This document shows, in pieces, positions 56,634-64,000 of a stretch of 64,000 nt of DNA. Position 1 is the first letter of the stretch. Every line of letters begins with the position of its first letter. The position numbers and the translations under genes were made by a program. The DNA is from Mortierella alpina. Lineage: Eukaryota; Mortierellomycota; Mortierellomycetes; Mortierellales; Mortierellaceae. The notes below the pieces were generated by a model. That model was not told the DNA's origin and did no database searches. It saw only the letters and a program-made list of their open reading frames with translations. The DNA is taken from contig JANATF010000005.1 of NCBI GenBank assembly GCA_029449245.1, positions 930,001 to 994,000 on the forward strand, given 5' to 3'.

Positions 56634-59600
56634 TTAGTACTTGATTTCTTCATACTCATTCCTTAGGTGTGGTAAAAAATCTCACACGGCAACTCTTTGC
56701 AGCTTATTACCTGGAAGTATTTCTTGAACTGTTTGGCTTCCAGCTGCTGTAATGCTTGGACATACTCCTGCGCCAGATCGGGTGGACAGTTCATCGAGGG
56801 CAGATACACCTGGCTGAGGTAGCTCAAAAACACGGCGCCTTGCTTGACTGCCATGGCCTTTTGCAATCCCGCAATCTCGCCAACGACCAATACAGATTGT
56901 CCATCCTGAAGATCGAACGTGGGTTTCATAGGGACCTCGAATGTGATCCTCAGAATGTGCTCATACATAAACTGATAGAAGCCTGGAGCCTCCAACTTTT
57001 CGATATTTTCGATCGATCCAGACCCATTAGTAGTCGTTTTGGCGCCATTCGCTAATGATGCACTCGAAGTCGAGGACGCAATGGCAGAGGCGGAGGACTC
57101 TCCTTGGCTTCCCCAGGAGTTGACGGCCTTGAGCAGAATTCCGAACGCCATCCTGCTAACTGGAACATCCGTCATGTCCTGCGCATAGTGTAGTACACTC
57201 TGCAGAATCAAGTTCAAGTGCTGGCCATTGGCTATTGAAATTTGTTTTTAAAAAAACGATAGAAAGGCAGTTAGGAGTTGCGTTCGGATTTTGCCTGATA
57301 TGCTTGCTCTTAAGGTCCTGCATTCGCTGCTACAGCTCCCTACCTTCCGTGATGAGCACATTCTCCAGCTCCGACGAGAACAATCCCATCAAAAACGCCA
57401 AATAACTCTTGCGGAGCTCCACCAAAGCCATGGCCTCGTCCGTGCCATTGGGGACCTGATTCAAAAAGAAGAACACTTTCTGAACCAGAGGAAACAGCAG
57501 TCCGTTTAGGATAGACATGATTGTCGCCTTGAACTTGTGCGCCACCTGGCCCATGAATGGCAAGAACTCGACCAACTCCATGATCGAACATTCCTGCAGC
57601 AGACCAGTGATCAGAGTCGGCAAATAAGGCTGAACATCCTGGCCCAGACAGTTAATCAGCCGCCCAAAGGTGAACCGTGCCGCTGACCGAATCACCTGGA
57701 ATCTAGAGAGCGTTTCCAATGCCACCAAAGTAATTTCGGCTACCTGCTTGAAAATCTGACTGCACGGTCCCGATCCTCCAGAAGCAACAACGGCCGCATT
57801 GCCTTGCGTCTTCTTGTTCATGATATCGGGAAATCCTTTAGCAAAACTTCCCAGAGCCATCAAGCGATGATGCAAAGTCCAGACGAGCTCCAGATCCCGG
57901 TGGCGGGGAGATCCAGCTCCGACGGATGCAGCTCCACCAATGACTCCATTCGAGCTCTGCTGAATCGAACGGCAAGCCTCGAGGCTCTTTTGGATCTCTG
58001 TCAGGAAGGGATTCACCACCACGGAGAGATACTCAAACTGTTGTTGAGCGGGTATAGATTCTTGAGAGGTCAAAAGTCCCACTGCCTCGAAAAGGTAGGT
58101 CTTGGTTTCAAAGACAGGATCCTTGAATGTCGACAAGTCGAAATCCGGCGACAAAGCCATAGGCAAGGATCCATCTGCAGTCAAGACATCTTGGATGCTG
58201 TTCAACACTGTCTCGACATAAGGTGTCAGCTTGGATTTGAGATCCTTGGTAAAGCGCCAGAAAAGATACCATGCACGGGTGCGATTGGCGGAGATAGGAT
58301 GGTGCAAGCCGCGCGCATCAACAAAGGCTTCCAGGGCGTCAGGGATGCAGTCCGGGCGGACCTCGAAAAAGCTGCTATAGCGACACGCAATCTCGAAAAA
58401 GTTGGCGGAGACGGATGGATGAGGGTATGCAGAGACACCGCTCTTACACATCTCAAAAAGACACTCTCCCAACGGTGTCAATGGTGCTCCTGCCTGTGCA
58501 ACTGGATGGACGATCTTGCCTCCGTTAGCCCCGACGGTTCCTGGAGGAAGGACCGCAAACTGCGGCACGCCCTTGATGGCTTCACCATAAAGGTACAACA
58601 AGTAGAGGGCTAGCTCCAGATCCCTCCAATCGGAAGTTCCTGTCGATCCAGAAGCCTTCTCGTTCACAAAAGTTGTCAGCGTGGTTGTGACGGCGGAGCT
58701 CAAGAAGGACGTGGTCAAGCTGGCTGAAAGCGATGCGATCTGGTCGTAGAACCGCTTTAATTCCCGTCGCAACTCCAAAAACTCGAGCATTTCCTCATCG
58801 CCGATCGAGTCCTCGCCAATGGTTCCGACCGATTCTGAGCCTCCAGCGATAGCAACGCAGACCCATTCCATGTCTTCGCCATACTTCATCTTCATAACGA
58901 TTGACTCAAGGATCTGACGCATAAGCACCTTTTGCTCCTGAGGCAGAGATCCCGTTGCCTTCTTGATCGTCTTGAACATGTTGAGTGTCTCACGCAAGAA
59001 GCCGAAAACAGCCTCAGAAGCGTTGTTATCCTCGTCCCTGAGGAACTGAAGAAGGATGGGTACAAGATGTGAAATGTGAGTGTAAGCAGTTGGGTTGGCT
59101 GTTGGAGGGTAGGAGCTGTTGGTCTGAGGATTGGTGTCTTGCCAGATCTGACACAACTGCAGTCCGAGATTGTTGACAAGCCTGGCAATCCTTTCACGAA
59201 AATCGGAATCGGACTAAAGAATGAAGGAAATTAATAACGTTAGTTCCTGATTGGTGACAATGAAGCTGAAAGGCAAAAGGCTCCCAAGTCTTCCCGCACA
59301 CTCACAGATAAATCGATCTGCTGAAGAACGTCAACAATGCCCAGTATGCTGATAAGCTGCAGCTTGTCGAGAGGCTTCATGCCCTTCTTGATAATATCCG
59401 TCAAACAATCCGCAGCCGCATTACGAATCGAGCTCGACATCAAGAAGCTGTATATCAGGGACACAAATCTCTCGTTCACAATGAGTGAAATATCGATCCA
59501 TGCTAATTAAAACAACACAGATTCGTTGTTAAAAAAACACTGAACCGGCTGATTGCTACTATTCATGTAAAAAAATGAGCGATAGACCAATCCAAGATGC

Positions 59601-61357
59601 AACTGCACTTACCGACATAAACTCCAACAATGCGAAGCAGCATCTCTGCAAAGTCAAGGCTGCGTTCCTTGTACTCTGTCAAAAGCTCGTACCAGGCGTT
59701 TGCAAGCCTTGGCACATCCTGTTCTCTCATACGATCCTTAATGTTGATGTTCAAAGAGTTTTCTTCCTTAGAGCTGATGCGTGAGGTGAGCGTGTTAACG
59801 ACTTCCTCGTCAATCGACATGAGGATCCTGAGAAACAAGTCGACCATCTTCATATTGGACTTTCCAGCGGACTGGGGCAATGGTGCAATGAGAGAGAGCA
59901 TGTCTGTGAAGAATGTAGGCCACGACTTGAGGTATGTCTGGCGGAATAAAAGTGCTACAGCGTGCGCAAACTTGTTCTTGAGATCTGTTGAGAGTTAAGG
60001 CAGCATTAGGATGGTCAAAACATATAGCTGGTGCGGCTTCCAGATCTTTGAGGAGTTGGCGTGAAGACAATGTCCAGTACTCCTTACATGAGGGTTCTGA
60101 GCTCAATGTGTTGTCCAGCCCGTCGTTGACGAATTCCCGCTGAATATAGTCCATGAAGGTCTGTCTGAAGTAATTGAGTCGCGATTCATCCAAGGTATTT
60201 GATCTAACGTTGTTGAGAGGTGTGGTGTTTCTTCATGGAGTTAGCTTTTGTATATTCCGCGAGATCCCACAAGGCAAGATGTTTAAAAGCTGCTACATAC
60301 CGTGTCATGAGGACTTCCTCAACCACCTGTAGACAGAACATACGCGTTTCGGGAGTGCTGTATCGAAGCAATGAAGAAAGATGTAGAGCGGTCAGTTCTC
60401 CTGAAGCATGCAGTAACAAGGACAAACACCACACGACACCCCTTTGCTGACGCCCAGAGCGGTGAAGTCGAAATCGAGCGAATTTGATTGGAGCAGGAAG
60501 AGCAGCCAACTTATATAAGGTTGAGAGGGAACGTTCAAGAAGGAAAAACAGAAGGCAAAAGTACCTCTTGGGCTCCCGGATGTACAATGTCAAGCAGGAC
60601 TGCCAGCCATCAGGCGAGGCCTTCACCTGCTCGCAGTATTGGGTTGCCTAATATTTTAAAGGGAATGAAGCAAGCGAGAAGAGGTGGTCAGAGAGGGCAG
60701 CTCCCAGGGGCCGCAGCTGATTGACTCCCTGCTTGGCAAATGAAGGGGCCGCACGTTCCGACGCATGGTGGCGCAGGTGCTGAGTCAGTCCATGACGATT
60801 TCACGCGCCCCATGCATACGTGCATTACCCCGGGACGGAGGGATTGGCTGCACGCTTAGTTGCACAGTGTGAGCTGCGTTGACGTTGCATAGAATCCGTG
60901 GTCGCGTTTCATGGTGTTTTCTCCTTGGGTCAACGCTCTCATAGAGGCTATGTGTCCTAGAAGCAGCGATTGCAAGAGACACATCTGGTTCATGTTGACC
61001 GAATCCACGACAAAGTGAGCATGGCCCTGGCGATCTGAATCAGTGAAGCCATTGTCCATTGTCCATTGTTCATTGTCCTGATATCTCCTACTGTTTCTTG
61101 CTATCCCTGGCAATCCAGTATTTCCTGATCAGAAACTGTAAGGCAAAGTCTTTGTTGAAGCTAGCGCAAATAGGCTGCAGTGTGTCCCGCCTGAGCTGCA
61201 CGGCCATCTGCCTCAAAAAGAGGTAAGAAGAGAAAAGAGAAAAAAAGGCGCGCGATAGAACGAAGACGCCTCGTAGGCGGACACGCACCTGTTGCTTCAA
61301 GGCAGGGTCTGCCGTTGGGCTCAACGCACAGGCAACAGCCTCTTCAATGTGGTCCAT
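56634..61357 (-). CDS. LOS1: Exportin-T, tRNA nuclear exporter (Los1/XPOT)
   Basis: Nine exons, all in phase (61357-61289, 60647-60565, 60357-60301, 60203-60088, 59984-59613, 59502-59306, 59213-57344, 57231-56711, and a likely last exon 56654-56634), give 1101 residues. Without the last splice the frame reads on to 56663 and gives 1110. The N-terminus MDHIEEAVACALSPTADPALKQQA, then KASPDGWQSCLTLYIRE, RMFCLQVVEEVL and FRQTYLKSWPTFFTDML are the exportin-T signature (importin-beta N-terminal region, Xpo1-like domain). The remainder is HEAT-type helical repeats. With Ran-GTP the protein carries tRNA out of the nucleus. Intron 1 is 641 nt and contains open but unrelated sequence. The start codon context and the first 23 residues match the family well. 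Confidence 0.92.
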
Positions 61358-62084
61358 TTATCAGGTCGGCTGGGCTTTTTAGTTCCGGCGAGACGGCTGG
61401 TAGTTGAGGGTGCTTTGGTGGGGTAAGAAAGGGAATTAGGGTTGAAAGGATGGTACAAGGCCCACGGAGCTTTTCTTTTCTTTTTTTTTTTTTTTGTGTT
61501 GTGCGGGTGAGTGTAGTGTGTCAACGGCAGCAGTGAAAGAATGAAAACCAAACAGTTGCGGAAACAATGAACAAAGAAAGCGTACTACAACTAAAAAAAG
61601 AGTGAGATAAGAGAGTGAGAGTAAAGTGCGAGAGTGAGGGCGGCAACGACGAAGGTAGAGAATGCTATGGTGGCAAAGGAGATTGGAAAAAATAGCAGAT
61701 TTGTTTTTTTTATTGACCCTGCAGGTTGGCAAGTTTATATCACGTGCACGGTATCGCATCCATGACCAACAGTTCCTGAACATCTTGAAGGCTGAAGCTG
61801 CCATTGAACCCCAAAATGACATCACCAACAATAACGCCAACCTCACTCGCTCTTCTGGAGCAGCACACATGGTCTTCCTCTTTGGCCCCGGCCATGGAGC
61901 CCGATGGTAACGACTTACAACAAGGGCGTGCATCTCGCCAAGCGCTTTACTAGGAGCAGTTTGCATTACTTTACGAGAAACCATATCCAGAGGAATCTAC
62001 AATGGCAGCTCACCTCAATGCTTGTTCAACACTGACTGAATAGAATACGTCTTTATTTTAAGCTCCTTGCAACCACATGTCGAT
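61358..62084. other. Intergenic region with a possible unassigned exon (61725-61910, plus)
   Basis: A good acceptor (TTTTTTATTGACCCTGCAG) at 61724 opens a frame of about 60 codons beginning VGKFISRARYRIHDQQF and ending at a TAA; no convincing first exon or family is visible. The opposite strand is also open (61436-61984) with a hydrophobic stretch but lacks a good donor. One of these may be a small gene. The region also has the exportin-T promoter and an A/T-rich tract (T14 at 61481-61494). Confidence 0.3.
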
Positions 62085-62669
62085 ATGGCGCGCCTTTGTC
62101 GGAGTGTGCAGAGAGTCAAGAGTAAGGATGGCGGGAACCTGTCCACAAACGCAATTGTCCTGGCGCTCTCCTGCATGAACCAGTATGAACTCAGGAGGGC
62201 ATGCCACGAGTGGAGGGCAATTATTGTACATATCGATCCAGAATGCACGGCTCTGCAACGTTCCATCGCCACGCACTATAACCGCTATCACCTATGGGCT
62301 GCCGTCCAAGCTGTCATCTGGAGTGGGTTACTAGCGGCTGTTGGCATCCGACAAAACAACATTATCCGAAGCCTTAACCGCTGGTCAATGTCTCGGTTGA
62401 CGTCAACTTGTGTGGTGGCCTTTGGCTGCCTTTTCGCGGCGTCGTGTGCTGCCAAGACATCAGAGTTCATTAGAGCAATTCCCCGTGGTTATGATGTGGT
62501 CCGGGTCAAGAACGACGAGGCAGGCACGGACCATTTGTTCCTGGTGCGGCGCGACTATGCATTGCAAGGTGATTTACGCATTGTGCCAATGTATCTGCTC
62601 TCAGGTCTGGGCTTGGGAACGATACTTCTGGGAGCTCGGATCGCGTTCAAGGTTAGGAAAGCTATCTAG
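62085..62669 (+). CDS. Small multi-pass membrane protein, unknown function
   Basis: A single-exon frame of 194 residues from the first ATG (62085). The N-terminal about 70 residues are hydrophilic with basic and Cys residues (SCMNQYELRRACHEWRAI). Hydrophobic helices lie near residues 73-92 (WAAVQAVIWSGLLAAVGI), 105-124 (TSTCVVAFGCLFAASCA) and 168-188 (VPMYLLSGLGLGTILLGARIAF), with a soluble loop containing IPRGYDVVRVKNDEAG between the last two. The end is basic (KVRKAI). I do not recognise the family. Codon use looks like that of neighbouring genes, so the frame is probably real. Confidence 0.6.
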   Translation: MARLCRSVQRVKSKDGGNLSTNAIVLALSCMNQYELRRACHEWRAIIVHIDPECTALQRSIATHYNRYHLWAAVQAVIWSGLLAAVGIRQNNIIRSLNRWSMSRLTSTCVVAFGCLFAASCAAKTSEFIRAIPRGYDVVRVKNDEAGTDHLFLVRRDYALQGDLRIVPMYLLSGLGLGTILLGARIAFKVRKAI

Positions 62670-63399
62670 ATACGCATATTTAGAAAGGACAAGTTCAAAT
62701 ACCCGAAAGTGTGCAACTACAAGTTATTTTGGGCAAACACACAAATGTGTAATCATTTTCGCAACACGAAACGGGCTGTTGCTGGGTCACCAAACTTACT
62801 CCATCCTGCAGACACGCCGTGCATAGTTCACGCGTTCACAACGCTCTCCAGAACCGTTGGCAAGGCACTGGCTACAGTAGACAGGTGCCAGTCAATCTAA
62901 TTTTGGCCTTTTGCGCACAACGATTCTGCAGCCCAGCGTCTTCTTTGACTTGTTGGATAGCTCGCGCCAACACTCTCCGGTGTACTTGTAGAAATCCTAC
63001 AGCACTGCTGACATAGTCAAACGACAAAAGAAGAGTACCGAAACATATACGAAGACACTCAAACTCTAAGTCAAATATTTCTTTCTCCCTTTCTTACTCT
63101 TCTGTCCTGCCCTTAGCATCTCCGCTCCCTCCACCGTCTTGTATCTCTTCTTTCGCTCAGTAGCCCATTACTCTTTTACTCTTCCCAAGTTTCTCCTCAC
63201 ACAACTTACAAAGCATCTTTTGCTATTTGCCTAACCCTAGCTTCTACAGCAGTATATAACTGTTGACATCCCCACTTTTTACCCCTTCACTCAACCACAC
63301 CGCAGTTTGACCTTCCTTCCTTGCATCACCTCCTTCATAGACTGTTAAGCACCTGCATTTATATTACCTCATTTTCCTTTAAGAAAACCCTTTCATTTC
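62670..63399. other. Intergenic region with pyrimidine-rich leader
   Basis: 3' flank of the preceding gene, then from about 63070 the plus strand is rich in C and T up to the next ATG at 63400, consistent with a promoter and 5' UTR. No gene or RNA recognised. Confidence 0.5.
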
Positions 63400-64000
63400 A
63401 TGGTCATCACCAAGGACACATCAACCTCCTCCTCCAACCGCTACAGTCTCAATGACCTGAACAACACCCTCAACATCAGTAGCAGTAGCAGCAGCAGTGC
63501 TCTGACCAACAGCAGCAACAACACTGGCACCAATAGTGTGAACACAATAGCATCCACCCATTACCATCACCATACACCCAATCATCCACACCCGACAGCC
63601 GCAGCTGGACGAGAGTTCTCCGTCGACTTGGAGGCTCTCGGTAGTAACAACAGCAGTAGCAGAAAAAAGCCCCGAACCCCTTCTCCACCACTGTCATCAC
63701 CCGATCACCGCATCCCTTTCCCGTTCCCTATCTTAAAGCGCTCCTCGCGCTGGTCGAAGAAAAACAAGAAGCCATGTCTCCTCTTTGCTGTCGTGGCGAT
63801 AGGACTCTTGGTACCCGTCTGGATCATTGCGACAGGCATAATCACACTCGAGTCATTCAACGATATGATCCGATACCTGCCTGGATATCACATCTTTGCC
63901 AACAACCTTCTCTACCTCGTCATGTTCTTGCTCCTCGCATCGTTCACGATTCTGGCGACACTGCCCATTCTCCCGATCTTCATACTGGCCTTGCCCTTCC
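63400..64000 (+). CDS. Membrane protein with Ser/Asn-rich N-terminus, partial at window end
   Basis: The frame is open for 200 codons to the window edge. The first about 75 residues are low-complexity (Ser, Asn, Thr, with His runs such as HYHHH), followed by a Pro/Ser/Lys segment and a basic patch (RWSKKNKKP). Two or more hydrophobic helices follow: about 127-148 (CLLFAVVAIGLLVPVWIIATGI) and about 165-200 (LLYLVMFLLLASFTILATLPILPIFIL). No family is recognised in the part shown. An intron may exist beyond the edge. Confidence 0.65.
   Translation, partial: MVITKDTSTSSSNRYSLNDLNNTLNISSSSSSSALTNSSNNTGTNSVNTIASTHYHHHTPNHPHPTAAAGREFSVDLEALGSNNSSSRKKPRTPSPPLSSPDHRIPFPFPILKRSSRWSKKNKKPCLLFAVVAIGLLVPVWIIATGIITLESFNDMIRYLPGYHIFANNLLYLVMFLLLASFTILATLPILPIFILALPF

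Noticed and set aside
61088-61288. Continuation of the exportin-T first exon as a read-through 89-residue protein
   Set aside because: The family sequence continues only after splicing from 61289 to 60647, giving KQQATQYCEQVKASPDGW; the read-through is intron.
1-64000. CRISPR arrays, bacterial-type operons or riboswitches
   Set aside because: No regularly spaced direct repeats with unique spacers and no polycistronic layout; genes are spliced and eukaryotic.

Overview
The window is nuclear DNA of a filamentous fungus. Genes are spliced with mostly short GT-AG introns (about 50-130 nt, some 400-1200 nt), sit on both strands, and lie in intergenic DNA rich in poly-A/T and CT/GA tracts. Gene content (coilin, striatin, endosulfine/Igo1, Atg15, exportin-T, G-alpha, a NACHT-WD40 protein) and protein texture suggest an early-diverging lineage, most likely Mortierellomycotina. 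That placement is inference; no rRNA or other marker is present. Where I joined exons, the junctions were read from splice consensus and checked for phase; every spliced length given is a whole number of codons unless stated.

Layout. 1-3540: gene-poor and retroelement-marked, with tRNA-Gly(GCC), a probable LINE tail and a 320-bp A-tailed insertion between 18-bp direct repeats. 3541-12570 (minus): a degenerate CDK-like kinase frame, then a 2064-residue NACHT / pentapeptide / WD40 protein. 13995-16978 (minus): a vacuolar-type M28 peptidase. 17973-21907: coilin and the splicing factor RBM22/Ecm2 head to head. 22608-25640: a cation/proton exchanger and a small membrane protein. 26801-31700 (minus): a SigF-type NTF2-like protein and an acidic, probably nuclear protein. 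32003-37076: Atg15 lipase, a TIMMDC1-like Tim17-family protein and tubulin cofactor B. 38265-45413 (plus): striatin and a membrane protein of unknown role. 45414-48171: no intact gene, but a diverged inverted copy of the DNA between ATG15 and the TIMMDC1-like gene. 48172-49233 (minus): endosulfine. 52145-55812 (plus): a divergent G-alpha. 56634-61357 (minus): exportin-T. 62085-64000: two uncharacterised membrane proteins, the last cut by the window edge.

Functional links: coilin and RBM22 both serve snRNP/spliceosome biology and share a 234-bp intergenic region. Striatin (a PP2A scaffold) and endosulfine (a PP2A-B55 inhibitor) both act on PP2A but are not adjacent. ATG15 and the M28 peptidase both belong to vacuolar/endomembrane breakdown. 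The most unusual items are the NACHT-pentapeptide-WD40 protein with a 15-bp coding minisatellite, the inverted repeat pair that reaches into the 5' coding part of the TIMMDC1-like gene, and the altered motifs of the G-alpha, exchanger and kinase.
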